Assembly: GCF_000696185.1 (NCBI RefSeq)
Contig: NZ_KK853997.1
Coordinates: forward strand, 5,131,602-5,195,601
DNA: 64,000 nucleotides
Reading direction: 5' to 3'
DNA from: Kitasatospora cheerisanensis KCTC 2395
GTDB taxonomy: Bacteria; Actinomycetota; Actinomycetes; Streptomycetales; Streptomycetaceae
Program-made: the position numbers and the translations under genes
The notes under the pieces: generated by a model
Database searches by the model: none
The model's input: only the letters and a program-made list of their open reading frames with translations
Told to the model about the DNA's origin: nothing
In this document: positions 44,110 to 53,224 of the stretch, in pieces
Layout of the letters: each line of letters starts with the position of its first letter
How positions within the stretch are numbered: the first letter of the stretch is position 1

Positions 44110-45501
44110 ATGTCTCGCTCCGCCCACCCCGCAGGCCCCCGGCACGGCGACGTGCTGCCCGACGGCCACTACCAGGCCCCGCCCGCCGACCTGAACGCCC
44201 TCGACCCGAAGGTCTGGTCGCGCACCGTCACCCGCAACGCGGACGGCGCCGCCACCGTCGGCGGCATCGACGTCCGCACCCTGGCCGCCGAGTTCGGCAC
44301 CCCCGCCTACGTGCTGGACGAGGCCGACTTCCGGGCCCGCGCCCGCGCCTGGCGGGACGCCTTCGGCGACGACGCGGACGTGTACTACGCCGGCAAGGCG
44401 TTCCTGTCCAAGGCCGTGGTGCGCTGGCTGCACGAGGAGGGCCTCAACGTCGACGTGTGCTCCTCCGGCGAGCTGCACGTGGCGCTGGCGGCCGGCATGC
44501 CGGGGGAGCGGATCGCGCTGCACGGCAACAACAAGTCGGTGCAGGAGCTGGAGCAGGCCGTGAAGGCCGGCGTCGGGCACATCGTGGTCGACTCCTACCT
44601 GGAGATCGAGCGGCTCGCGGAGATCGCCGAGGCGCAGGGCGTCCGCCAGCCGGTGCTGATCCGGATCACCGTCGGCGTCGAGGCGCACACCCACGAGTTC
44701 ATCGCCACCGCGCACGAGGACCAGAAGTTCGGCCTCTCGCTGAACGGCGGCGCGGCCGCCGAGGCGGTCCGCCGGGTGCTCGCGAAGCCGAGCCTCGAAC
44801 TGCGCGGCATCCACTCGCACATCGGCTCGCAGATCTTCGACTTCGCCGGCTTCGAGGTCGCCGCCCGCCGGGTGGTCGGCCTGCTCGCGGAGGTCCGCGA
44901 CGAGCACGGCGTCGAACTGCCGGAGATCGACCTCGGCGGCGGCCTCGGCATCGCCTACACCCCCGACGACGACCCGCGCGAGCCCGCCGAGATCGCCGCC
45001 CGGCTCGGCGAGATCGTCCGACGCGAGTGCGCCGCGGCACAGTTGACGGCCCCTCGGATCTCCGTCGAGCCCGGCCGGGCGATCGTCGGCCCGACCGCGT
45101 TCACGCTGTACGAGGTCGGCACCGTCAAGCAGCTGGAGGGCCTGCGCACCTACGTCAGCGTGGACGGCGGCATGTCCGACAACATCCGCACCGCGCTGTA
45201 CGACGCCGAGTACTCGGTGGCGCTGGTCTCCCGCACCAGCGAGGCCGAGCCGATGCTGGTCCGGGTGGTCGGCAAGCACTGCGAGTCCGGCGACATCGTG
45301 GTCCGGGACGCCTTCCTGCCCGCCGACCTGGCCCCCGGCGACCTGATCGCGGTGCCCGCCACCGGCGCCTACTGCCGGTCCATGGCGAGCAACTACAACC
45401 ACGCCCTCAAGCCCCCCGTGCTGGCCGTCGCCGACGGCGCCGCCCGGGCCATCGTCCGCCGCGAGACGGAGGAGGATCTCCTGCGGCTCGATATCGGCTG
45501 A
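44110..45501 (+). CDS. lysA: diaminopimelate decarboxylase
   Basis: PLP enzyme for the last step of lysine biosynthesis (meso-DAP to lysine), cytoplasmic. 463 residues from ATG 44110 (GAGGAAG upstream). PLP-binding Lys96 in VYYAGKAFLSKAV, His and Gly-rich phosphate-binding IDLGGGLGIAYT, SVEPGRAIVG, and catalytic Cys region VGKHCESGDIVV with Tyr in TGAYCRSMASNYNH. Starts the lysine-threonine block. Confidence 0.97.
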   Translation: MSRSAHPAGPRHGDVLPDGHYQAPPADLNALDPKVWSRTVTRNADGAATVGGIDVRTLAAEFGTPAYVLDEADFRARARAWRDAFGDDADVYYAGKAFLSKAVVRWLHEEGLNVDVCSSGELHVALAAGMPGERIALHGNNKSVQELEQAVKAGVGHIVVDSYLEIERLAEIAEAQGVRQPVLIRITVGVEAHTHEFIATAHEDQKFGLSLNGGAAAEAVRRVLAKPSLELRGIHSHIGSQIFDFAGFEVAARRVVGLLAEVRDEHGVELPEIDLGGGLGIAYTPDDDPREPAEIAARLGEIVRRECAAAQLTAPRISVEPGRAIVGPTAFTLYEVGTVKQLEGLRTYVSVDGGMSDNIRTALYDAEYSVALVSRTSEAEPMLVRVVGKHCESGDIVVRDAFLPADLAPGDLIAVPATGAYCRSMASNYNHALKPPVLAVADGAARAIVRRETEEDLLRLDIG

Positions 45502-45514
45502 CGAAATTTTCGTC
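45500..45514 (+). promoter_or_regulatory. palindrome directly after lysA stop
   Basis: GACGAAA-t-TTTCGTC, overlapping the lysA TGA. An AT-containing dyad rare in this DNA; could be a hairpin attenuator or an operator for hom-thrC. With bulges the stem extends to CTGA...TCAG. Confidence 0.35.
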
Positions 45515-45633
45515 TCAGAACGTGGACCGGCCGTAGATCCGTGCGGAAAGTCCCGGAGACTGGTACGGACAGGAATGCCCCCGGGGACACCGAATCGCCC
45601 CGGCGGGGACCGAAGAATGCAGAGCGGAGTCGG

Positions 45634-46926
45634 ATGATGCGTACGCGCCCGCTGAAGGTGGCGTTGCTGGGCTGTGGTGTGGTGGGCTCCGAGGTGGCGC
45701 GCATCATGACGACGACGGCCGACGACCTCGCCGCGCGCATCGGCGCCCCGGTGGAGCTCGCGGGCATCGCGGTCCGGCGGGCCGGGCGCCCCCGCCCCGG
45801 GGTGCCCGAGCACCTGCTCACCACCGACGCCGAGGCCCTGGTCGGCCGCGGCGACATCGACGTGGTGATCGAGGTCGTGGGCGGCATCGAGCCGTCCAAA
45901 TCGCTGATCCTGAAAGCCTTCGAGGGCGGCGCCTCGGTGGTCTCCGCCAACAAGGCGCTGCTCGCCAAGGACGGCGCCGAACTGCACGCCGCGGCCGCCG
46001 CGGCCGGTGCCGACCTCTACTACGAGGCCGCCGTGGCCGGCGCCATCCCGCTGCTGCGCCCGCTGCGCGAGTCGCTGGCCGGCGACAAGGTGAACCGGGT
46101 GCTGGGCATCGTCAACGGCACCACCAACTTCATCCTCGACAAGATGGACACCACCGGCGCCGGGTACTCCGAGGCGCTGGAGGAGGCCACCGCGCTGGGC
46201 TACGCCGAGGCCGACCCGACCGCCGACGTGGAGGGCTTCGACGCCGCCGCGAAGGCCGCCATCCTGGCCGGGATCGCGTTCCACACCAAGGTGACCGCCG
46301 CCGACGTCTACCGCGAGGGCATCACCGAGGTCACCGCCGCCGACATCGCCTCCGCCAAGCAGATGGGCTGCGTGGTCAAGCTGCTGGCGATCTGCGAGCG
46401 CGCCGCCGACGGCGCCTCGGTCACCGCCCGGGTCCACCCGGCGATGATCCCGCTCAGCCACCCGCTGGCCTCCGTCCGCGAGGCCTACAACGCGGTGTTC
46501 GTGGAGGCCGAGGCGGCCGGCCGGCTGATGTTCTACGGCCCCGGCGCGGGCGGCTCGCCGACCGCCTCCGCGGTCCTCGGCGACCTGGTCGCGGTCTGCC
46601 GCAACAAGGTCAACGGCACCACCGGCCCCGGCGACTCGGTCTACGCCCAGCTGCCCGCCAAGCCGATGGACGAGGTGGTCACCCGCTACCACGTCAGCCT
46701 CGACGTGGACGACCGGGCCGGCGTGCTCGCCCAGGTCGCGTCGGTCTTCGCCGAGCACGGCGTCTCCATCGACACCGTGCGCCAGCAGGGCCGCGACGGC
46801 GACGCCGCGCTCGTCGTGGTCACCCACCGCGCCACCGACGCCGCCCTCTCGGCGACGGTCGACAAGCTCCGCGCACTGGACAGCGTGCGCGACGTGGCCA
46901 GCATCATGCGGGTCGAAGGGGAGTAG
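45634..46926 (+). CDS. hom: homoserine dehydrogenase
   Basis: NAD(P)-dependent reduction of aspartate semialdehyde to homoserine, branch point to threonine and methionine. 430 residues from ATG 45634 (next codon is also ATG; CGGAG upstream). Rossmann motif GCGVVG at 13-18, catalytic region EAAVAGAIPLLRPLRES with GTTNFILDKM, and a C-terminal ACT domain (YHVSLDVDDRAGVLAQVASV) for threonine feedback. thrC starts 6 nt after it, so the two are one operon. Confidence 0.97.
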   Translation: MMRTRPLKVALLGCGVVGSEVARIMTTTADDLAARIGAPVELAGIAVRRAGRPRPGVPEHLLTTDAEALVGRGDIDVVIEVVGGIEPSKSLILKAFEGGASVVSANKALLAKDGAELHAAAAAAGADLYYEAAVAGAIPLLRPLRESLAGDKVNRVLGIVNGTTNFILDKMDTTGAGYSEALEEATALGYAEADPTADVEGFDAAAKAAILAGIAFHTKVTAADVYREGITEVTAADIASAKQMGCVVKLLAICERAADGASVTARVHPAMIPLSHPLASVREAYNAVFVEAEAAGRLMFYGPGAGGSPTASAVLGDLVAVCRNKVNGTTGPGDSVYAQLPAKPMDEVVTRYHVSLDVDDRAGVLAQVASVFAEHGVSIDTVRQQGRDGDAALVVVTHRATDAALSATVDKLRALDSVRDVASIMRVEGE

Positions 46927-46932
46927 GAAACC

Positions 46933-48030
46933 ATGAACGCCCTTGCCGGAAACGCTGCCCGAGGCGTCCACACCCACCAGTGGCGCGGCCTCATCGAGGA
47001 GTACCGCGACCGCCTCCCGGTCACCGCCGCCACGCCGGTGGTCACCCTGCTGGAGGGCGGCACGCCGCTCGTCCCCGCCCAGGTGCTCTCCGAGCGCACC
47101 GGCTGCGACGTCTACCTCAAGGTCGAAGGCGCCAACCCGACCGGCTCCTTCAAGGACCGCGGGATGACCATGGCCATCTCCAAGGCCAAGGAGGACGGCG
47201 CCCAGGCCGTCATCTGCGCCTCCACCGGCAACACCTCCGCCTCCGCCGCCGCCTACGCGGTGCGGGCCGGCATGGTGTCCGCGGTGCTCGTCCCGCAGGG
47301 CAAGATCGCCCTCGGCAAGATGGGCCAGGCGCTGGTGCACGGCGCGAAGATCCTCCAGGTCGACGGCAACTTCGACGACTGCCTGACGCTCGCCCGCGAA
47401 CTCTCCGAGAAGTACCCGGTCGCCCTGGTCAACTCGGTCAACCCGGTGCGCATCGAGGGCCAGAAGACCGCCGCCTTCGAGATCGTCGACATGCTCGGCG
47501 ACGCTCCCGACATCCACGTCCTCCCGGTCGGCAACGCCGGCAACATCACCGCCTACTGGAAGGGCTACCGCGAGTACGCGGCGGACGGCCTCTCCTCGAG
47601 GACCCCCCGGATGTGGGGCTTCCAGGCGTCCGGCTCCGCGCCCATCGTGGACGGCGCCCCGGTGCTCAAGCCGCAGACCATCGCCACCGCGATCCGGATC
47701 GGCAACCCGGCCTCCTGGGACTACGCGCTGGCCGCCCGGGACGAGTCCGGCGGCCTCATCGACAAGGTGACGGACCGCCAGATCCTGTCCGCCTACCGGC
47801 TGTTGGCCGCGCAGGAGGGCGTCTTCGTGGAGCCCGCCTCGGCCGCCTCGGTGGCCGGCCTGCTCGCCAAGGCCGAAGCCGGACTGGTCGACCCCGGCCA
47901 GCGGATCGTCTGCACCGTCACCGGGAACGGCCTCAAGGACCCGGACTGGGCGGTGGCCGGCGCGCCCCAGCCGCAGATCGTCCCGATCGACCCGGAGGCG
48001 GCCGCCCGCCGCCTCGGCCTGCTGGACTGA
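46933..48030 (+). CDS. thrC: threonine synthase
   Basis: PLP enzyme converting O-phosphohomoserine to threonine. 365 residues from ATG 46933, with AGGAAA between the hom stop and the start. PLP-binding Lys74 in PTGSFKDRGMT, asparagine/Ser-Thr region CASTGNTSASAAAYAVRAG, and phosphate-binding LPVGNAGNITAYWKG. Short form without the extended N-terminus of plant or yeast enzymes. Followed by a strong terminator-like hairpin, so thrB is likely expressed separately. Confidence 0.97.
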   Translation: MNALAGNAARGVHTHQWRGLIEEYRDRLPVTAATPVVTLLEGGTPLVPAQVLSERTGCDVYLKVEGANPTGSFKDRGMTMAISKAKEDGAQAVICASTGNTSASAAAYAVRAGMVSAVLVPQGKIALGKMGQALVHGAKILQVDGNFDDCLTLARELSEKYPVALVNSVNPVRIEGQKTAAFEIVDMLGDAPDIHVLPVGNAGNITAYWKGYREYAADGLSSRTPRMWGFQASGSAPIVDGAPVLKPQTIATAIRIGNPASWDYALAARDESGGLIDKVTDRQILSAYRLLAAQEGVFVEPASAASVAGLLAKAEAGLVDPGQRIVCTVTGNGLKDPDWAVAGAPQPQIVPIDPEAAARRLGLLD

Positions 48031-48044
48031 CCCCGCGTCAACAC

Positions 48045-48081
48045 GGCGAGCGGCAGCCCCGGTCCGGGTCTGCCGCTCGCC
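48045..48081 (+). terminator. terminator between thrC and thrB
   Basis: GGCGAGCGGCAG (48045-48056) and CTGCCGCTCGCC (48070-48081), perfect 12-bp arms, 13-nt loop, followed by GCCGCTTTC. Confidence 0.75.
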
Positions 48082-48295
48082 GCCGCTTTCAGGTCATCCG
48101 ACCGGCGCTTTTCCGCTGCTTGTGGCAACACGGAAGATCCGGGCCGAGCAGGGTGTACCGCTCTGGAACCTCTCTTCGATACGCTGGACCCCGGCGGGCC
48201 GCGCCACGCTGCGCGCTCCCTTCGACCACCCCGCCGCCGTACCACCCCAGGCCCCGTCGTCCGGGCCGCCCCCACTTTTCAGGAGTGTCCACCGC

Positions 48296-49213
48296 ATGGC
48301 CGGTCCCGCGTTCCGCGCCGCCGCCGTCCGGGTCCGCGTCCCCGCGACCAGCGCCAACCTCGGCCCCGGCTTCGACGCTTTCGGCCTCGCCCTCGGCCTC
48401 TACGACGACGTCGTGGTCCGGGTCGCCGACTCCGGCCTGAGCGTGGACATCGCCGGCGAGGGCGCCGACACCCTGCCCCGCGACGAGCGCCACCTGCTGG
48501 TCCGCTCGCTGCGGGCCGCCTTCGACCGGCTCGGCGGCCAGCCCCGCGGCCTCGAAGTGGTCTGCGCCAACCGGATACCGCACGGCCGCGGCCTGGGCTC
48601 CTCGTCCGCCGCGATCTGCGCCGGCATCGTCGCCGCCCGCGCCGTCACCATCGGCGGCGCCTCCGCCCTGGGCGACGACGCGCTGCTCGCCCTCGCCTCC
48701 GAGCTGGAGGGCCACCCCGACAACGTCGCGGCCTGCCTGCGCGGCAACTTCACCGTCGCGTGGACCGAGGACGGCACCGCGCACACCATCACGCTCGACC
48801 CGTCCGACCGGGTGGTTCCGGTCGTGTTCGTGCCCTCCACCGAGGTGCTCACCGAGACGGCCCGCGGTCTCCTCCCCAAGACCGTCCCGCTCGCCGACGC
48901 CGCCGTCAACGCCGGCCGCGCCGCCCTGCTGGTCGAGGCGCTCACCCGCCGCCCCGAACTGCTGCTCACCGCCACCGAGGACCGCCTGCACCAGGACTAC
49001 CGGGCCTCCGCCATGCCGGACAGCGCCGCCCTGGTCGCCGCGCTGCGCGCCGAGGGCGTGCCCGCCGTCATCTCGGGCGCCGGACCGACGGTGCTCGCGC
49101 TCACCGACGAGGCCGGCGCGGAGAAGCTGCTGAACTTCGCGGGGCCGCAGTTCGCGGCGCACCGGCTGGAGCTCGACCGCACCGGCGCGACCGTTCTGCC
49201 GCTCGACATGTGA
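48296..49213 (+). CDS. thrB: homoserine kinase
   Basis: GHMP-family kinase making O-phosphohomoserine. 305 residues from ATG 48296 (AGGAG 10 nt upstream; the frame is open to 48122 but without family sequence). Motif 1 VRVPATSANLGPGFDAFG, motif 2 PHGRGLGSSSAAICAG, motif 3 GVPAVISGAGPTVLAL. A 265-bp spacer with a terminator separates it from thrC; the promoter must lie in 48082-48290 but I could not fix its boxes. Confidence 0.97.
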   Translation: MAGPAFRAAAVRVRVPATSANLGPGFDAFGLALGLYDDVVVRVADSGLSVDIAGEGADTLPRDERHLLVRSLRAAFDRLGGQPRGLEVVCANRIPHGRGLGSSSAAICAGIVAARAVTIGGASALGDDALLALASELEGHPDNVAACLRGNFTVAWTEDGTAHTITLDPSDRVVPVVFVPSTEVLTETARGLLPKTVPLADAAVNAGRAALLVEALTRRPELLLTATEDRLHQDYRASAMPDSAALVAALRAEGVPAVISGAGPTVLALTDEAGAEKLLNFAGPQFAAHRLELDRTGATVLPLDM

Positions 49214-49724
49214 GACGGACACGATTGACAAGCAAAGGGCTGGGGAATGTGTCAGGGGGTCGGTAGTGTTAACCTCATTGCTGCACCAGATGCCCTCCGG
49301 GGCCCGGTGCGACGCATCCCGATCCCGTTCCCCCGTCCGCACGGGGGCCGGAAGCTCGGGATCACGATTCTCCGGGAGCCCGCCACACCGCGTACGCAGC
49401 CTGCCTGCGCGATTGAGGCCCATCCCGAAGCCGTGACGGCACCAGACTCCCACCCGCAGCCTCTGCACTGAGGCCTGGCCGGGCGGGGCCCGAACTGCCG
49501 CCGCGCGACGGGGGCCCGGGCATCAACAGGCGCAGCGAGGTCGGCACGAGTACCGGCCGTCCGCGCCACTTCGCACCACAGTGCACCGCACTTCGCAGCT
49601 CCCCGGAAGGACCAGCCTTCCGCGGGAATCCAGCCCCTGACCAGCGCACAGAGATGCTGGACAGGACAGCACAACCGGTCGCCGTGCCAGACAGGCCGAC
49701 GTCCGCTCCAGGGAAGGACCCTTA
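49214..49724 (+). promoter_or_regulatory. 511-nt rho promoter and leader
   Basis: Non-coding region before rho. A TTGACA hexamer at 49225-49230 is a good -35 candidate; the -10 is unclear (TGTGTC at 17-nt spacing). A CCCCCGT/ACGGGGG hairpin lies at 49330-49347. The stretch 49561-49620 contains 28 C and 13 G, the C-rich, G-poor composition of Rho-loading sites, suggesting that Rho limits its own synthesis. A 74-codon frame at 49247-49471 lacks a ribosome site and typical codon use. Confidence 0.6.
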
Positions 49725-51842
49725 GTGAGCGACACCACCGATCTGATGGGCGCGCGCCCGGACGCCGAGGCGTCGGACGCTGCCGCCGCCCCCGCGGCTC
49801 CGGCGCGACGCCGTCGTACCGCTGCCGCCGGCCTGGACGGCCTGGTCCTGGCCGAGCTCCAGAAGCTCGCCTCGACCCTCGGGATCAGCGGTACCGGACG
49901 CATGCGCAAGAGCCAGCTGATCGAGGCCATCAAGGAGAAGAGCGGCGGAGACCCGCTGCTCGCGGGCGGCTCCGCCCCCGCCGCTCCGGCCGCCAAGAAG
50001 GCCGCCAAGTCGGCCGCTCCCGCCGCCGAGGCCGCTCCGGCCGCCGACGAGCAGGGCGAAGCGGCCCCGCCGCGGGCGGCCCGCCGCGCCCGCACCGCCG
50101 CCGCCACCGAGCCGCAGCCGCAGGCCCAGATCGAGATCCCGGTCCAGGCCGCCGCCGAGACCGCGGCCGCCGCCGCCCGCACCGAGCGCCCGCGCCGCCG
50201 GGCCACCGCCGCCGCCGGCGCGCCGACCGCCGAGGCCGCGGGCAGCACCGCGACCGCCGAGCAGGCCCAGCCGGCCGCCGAGGCCAAGGCCGAGGGCCAG
50301 CGTCCGGCCGCCGAGGGCGACGGCCGTTCCGAGCGCCGCGAGCGCCGGGACCGCCGCGAGCGCCGCGACGGCGGCGAGCGCACCGAGCGTTCCGAGCGCA
50401 CCGAGGCCGCCGCGGCCGAGGGCGACAACGAGATCCGCGAGTCCCGCCGGGACCGCCGCAACCGCCGCGAGCGCGACCGCGCCGACCGGCAGCAGGGCGG
50501 CCAGCAGCAGGACGGCGGCCAGTCCCGCCAGCAGGGCCAGCAGCAGGGCCAGCAGCAGGGCGGCGGCGCCCAGCAGCAGGGCGGCTACGACGACGACGAG
50601 TTCGGCGACGGCCGCCGCGGCCGCCGCGGCCGCTACCGCGACCGCCGGGGCCGCCGCCGTGACGGCTTCGAGGGCCAGGGCGGCCCCGAGGTCCCGCTGA
50701 GCGACGACGACGTCCTGATCCCGGTCGCGGGCATCCTGGACATCCTCGACAACTACGCCTTCGTCCGGACCTCCGGCTACCTGCCCGGCCAGAACGACGT
50801 CTACGTCTCGCTGGCCCAGGTCCGCAAGCACGGCCTGCGCAAGGGCGACGCCATCACCGGCGCCGTCCGGCAGCCGAAGGACGGCGAGCGCCGCGAGAAG
50901 TTCAACGCCCTAGTGCGCCTGGACTCCGTCAACGGCATGGACCCGGACAGCGGCCGCGGCCGTCCCGAGTTCGGCAAGCTGACCCCGCTGTACCCGCAGG
51001 AGCGGCTGCGCCTGGAGACCGACCCGGGCGTGCTGACCACCCGGATCATCGACCTGGTGTCGCCGATCGGCAAGGGCCAGCGCGGTCTGATCGTGGCCCC
51101 GCCGAAGACCGGCAAGACCATGATCATGCAGGCGATCGCCAACGCGATCACCCACAACAACCCCGAGTGCCACCTGATGGTCGTCCTGGTCGACGAGCGT
51201 CCGGAAGAGGTCACCGACATGCAGCGGTCGGTGAAGGGCGAGGTCATCTCCTCGACCTTCGACCGCCCGGCCGAGGACCACACCACCGTCGCCGAGCTCG
51301 CCATCGAGCGCGCCAAGCGCCTGGTGGAGCTGGGCCACGACGTGGTGATCCTGCTGGACTCCATCACCCGCCTGGGCCGCGCCTACAACCTGGCCGCGCC
51401 CGCCTCCGGCCGCATCCTGTCCGGTGGTGTCGACTCGACCGCGCTGTACCCGCCGAAGAAGTTCTTCGGCGCCGCGCGCAACATCGAGAACGGCGGCTCG
51501 CTGACCATCCTGGCCACCGCGCTGGTCGACACCGGCTCGCGGATGGACGAGGTGATCTTCGAGGAGTTCAAGGGCACCGGCAACATGGAGCTCAAGCTCG
51601 ACCGGAAGCTCTCGGACAAGCGCATCTTCCCCTCCGTCGACGTGGACGCCTCCGGCACCCGCAAGGAGGAGATCCTGCTCGGCCACGAGGAGCTGGCGAT
51701 CGTCTGGAAGCTCCGCCGGGTGCTGCACGCCCTGGACTCGCAGCAGGCGATCGAGCTGCTGCTGGACAAGATGAAGCAGACCAAGTCGAACGCCGAGTTC
51801 CTGATGCAGATCGCCAAGAACACCCCCGGTTCCGGCGACTGA
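49725..51842 (+). CDS. rho: transcription termination factor Rho, with long N-terminal insertion
   Basis: Hexameric RNA-dependent ATPase ending transcription. 705 residues (about 420 in E. coli) from GTG 49725 (GGGAAGG upstream). Rho_N helix domain (VLAELQKLASTLGISG...KSQLIEAIKEKSGG) at about 35-75, then a roughly 250-residue actinomycete insertion that is Ala/Glu/Arg-rich and ends in Gln/Gly repeats and an RG-rich basic patch (DGRRGRRGRYRDRRGRRRDG). RNA-binding GYLPGQNDVYVSLAQVRKHG; Walker A APPKTGKT with Lys464; Walker B VVILLDSITRLGRAYN. The basic insertion probably adds RNA contacts for G/C-rich transcripts. Likely autoregulated through its leader. Confidence 0.97.
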   Translation: MSDTTDLMGARPDAEASDAAAAPAAPARRRRTAAAGLDGLVLAELQKLASTLGISGTGRMRKSQLIEAIKEKSGGDPLLAGGSAPAAPAAKKAAKSAAPAAEAAPAADEQGEAAPPRAARRARTAAATEPQPQAQIEIPVQAAAETAAAAARTERPRRRATAAAGAPTAEAAGSTATAEQAQPAAEAKAEGQRPAAEGDGRSERRERRDRRERRDGGERTERSERTEAAAAEGDNEIRESRRDRRNRRERDRADRQQGGQQQDGGQSRQQGQQQGQQQGGGAQQQGGYDDDEFGDGRRGRRGRYRDRRGRRRDGFEGQGGPEVPLSDDDVLIPVAGILDILDNYAFVRTSGYLPGQNDVYVSLAQVRKHGLRKGDAITGAVRQPKDGERREKFNALVRLDSVNGMDPDSGRGRPEFGKLTPLYPQERLRLETDPGVLTTRIIDLVSPIGKGQRGLIVAPPKTGKTMIMQAIANAITHNNPECHLMVVLVDERPEEVTDMQRSVKGEVISSTFDRPAEDHTTVAELAIERAKRLVELGHDVVILLDSITRLGRAYNLAAPASGRILSGGVDSTALYPPKKFFGAARNIENGGSLTILATALVDTGSRMDEVIFEEFKGTGNMELKLDRKLSDKRIFPSVDVDASGTRKEEILLGHEELAIVWKLRRVLHALDSQQAIELLLDKMKQTKSNAEFLMQIAKNTPGSGD

Positions 51843-51858
51843 CCGCAGCAAGTCCGCT

Positions 51859-51903
51859 CCGAGGCCCCGTACCGCTCCGCGCGGTGCGGGGCCTCGGGCT
51901 TTT
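51859..51903 (+). terminator. terminator after rho
   Basis: CCGAGGCCCCG...CGGGGCCTCGG stem, followed by GCTTTT: a classical intrinsic terminator 17 nt past the rho stop. Confidence 0.85.
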
Positions 51904-51986
51904 CTCATGTCCGGCGCAGAACCGGCTCGTCCTACCGGCGCGTCACTTATGCTCGAAAGGTCGCACTCCAGGTGAAATGAGGCGAT

Positions 51987-53099
51987 ATGGCCGAGCACCG
52001 GAAGGGCCGCACCCCGCGCCGCCGCGGGCTGCGGATCGCGCTGTTCGCGCTGGCCGCGGTGGTGCTGGTGGCCGTCGGCCTGGGCGGACTCGCCTACTGG
52101 AAGCTGAACCGCAACCTGCACGGCGTCGACATCTCCGGGCAGCTGGGCAGCGCCCGCCCGCCGGCCTCCACCGACGGCTCGTTCAACCTGCTGGTGCTCG
52201 GCTCGGACTCGCGGGCCGGCGCCAACGGCGCGCTGGCCGGCGGCAGCACCGGCGACACCGCCCGCTCGGACACCGCGATGGTGGTGCACGTCAACCAGAC
52301 GCACACCGCGGCCTCGGTGGTCTCGATACCGCGCGACACCCTGGTGGCCCGCCCCGCCTGCACCGGCACGGACGGCAAGCCGGTCCCCGCGGTCCGCAGC
52401 GCGATGTACAACTCGGCGTTCGAGGTCGGCGGCCCGGCCTGCGCGGTGAAGACCACCGAGCAGCTCACCGGCATGCGGATGGACCACTTCGTCGAGGTGG
52501 ACTTCGCCGGCTTCGCCGCGCTGATCGACGCGATCGGCGGGGTGGACGTCACCACCACGGTGCCGATAAGCGACCAGGACAGCGGACTCCGACTGGCGGC
52601 CGGCACCCACCACCTGGGCGGGCAGCAGGCGCTGGCGTTCGTCCGCACCCGGCACGGCGTCGGCGACGGCAGCGACCTGGGGCGGATCGAGCTCCAGAAG
52701 GAGATGGTGAAGGCCGTGCTGGGCCGGATCGACACGCTCGGCCTGGCCACCGACCCGGTCGCGATGTGGAACCTCGGCGACAAGCTGACCAAGTCCCTGA
52801 CCACCGACTCCGACCTGGCCTCGGTCAGCTCGCTGGTGGGCCTGGCGCAGACCCTCAAGCAGATCGGGCCGGAGCAGCTCACCATGGTCACCCTGCCGGT
52901 GGCGTACGCCCCCAGCGACCCCAACCGGGTGGTCCCCAGGACCGCGGAGGCCCAGCAGCTGTGGGCGGCGCTGCGGGCCGACCAGCCGGTGCCGAGCACC
53001 GTGCTCGCCCAGCAGCCGACCAACCCGGCGGAGGCCTCGCCGTCCGCCGCGGCCTCCCGCGGCAGCGGCGCGGAGGCGCTCCTCGGGGGCGCGGAATAG
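51987..53099 (+). CDS. LytR-CpsA-Psr (LCP) family cell-wall transferase
   Basis: Membrane-anchored enzyme that attaches polyprenyl-phosphate-linked polymers to peptidoglycan. 370 residues from ATG 51987 (GAGG upstream). Basic N-terminus, one membrane helix at about 15-37, then the extracellular LCP domain: FNLLVLGSDSR, DTARSDTAMVVHV, VSIPRDTLV, FAGFAALIDAIGGVDV and QALAFVRTRHGVGDGSDLGRIELQK with the catalytic Arg residues. C-terminal tail is disordered. Its final codons coincide with the -35 element of the rpmE promoter. Confidence 0.95.
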   Translation: MAEHRKGRTPRRRGLRIALFALAAVVLVAVGLGGLAYWKLNRNLHGVDISGQLGSARPPASTDGSFNLLVLGSDSRAGANGALAGGSTGDTARSDTAMVVHVNQTHTAASVVSIPRDTLVARPACTGTDGKPVPAVRSAMYNSAFEVGGPACAVKTTEQLTGMRMDHFVEVDFAGFAALIDAIGGVDVTTTVPISDQDSGLRLAAGTHHLGGQQALAFVRTRHGVGDGSDLGRIELQKEMVKAVLGRIDTLGLATDPVAMWNLGDKLTKSLTTDSDLASVSSLVGLAQTLKQIGPEQLTMVTLPVAYAPSDPNRVVPRTAEAQQLWAALRADQPVPSTVLAQQPTNPAEASPSAAASRGSGAEALLGGAE

Positions 53100-53118
53100 C
53101 ACGCTCCGGCTCCCGGTT
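53093..53118 (+). promoter_or_regulatory. sigma-R-type promoter for rpmE
   Basis: GGAAT (53093-53097), exactly 18 nt, GTT (53116-53118): the consensus of the Streptomyces thiol-oxidative-stress sigma factor SigR. rpmE is a described SigR target in S. coelicolor. The -35 overlaps the end of the LCP gene; the 5' untranslated region would be about 100 nt. Confidence 0.7.
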
Positions 53119-53224
53119 TGGGAAGAAGCGGGCAGTGCTGGCACACTGGTCCGTCGGTCCCGGTTCACGTGCGGATGTCCATGTCCGCCGACCCGGTGCC
53201 CTCCCGATCAGCTAGGAGAATCCG

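Noticed and set aside
41659..47517. 1952-codon open frame on the minus strand opposite argS, lysA, hom and thrC
   Set aside because: Antisense shadow caused by G/C-ending codons; His/Val/Asp/Gly-rich composition without any domain, and the plus-strand genes are certain.
49247..49471. 74-codon frame in the rho leader as a leader peptide gene
   Set aside because: No ribosome-binding site, mixed codon endings and overlap with the hairpin and probable promoter.
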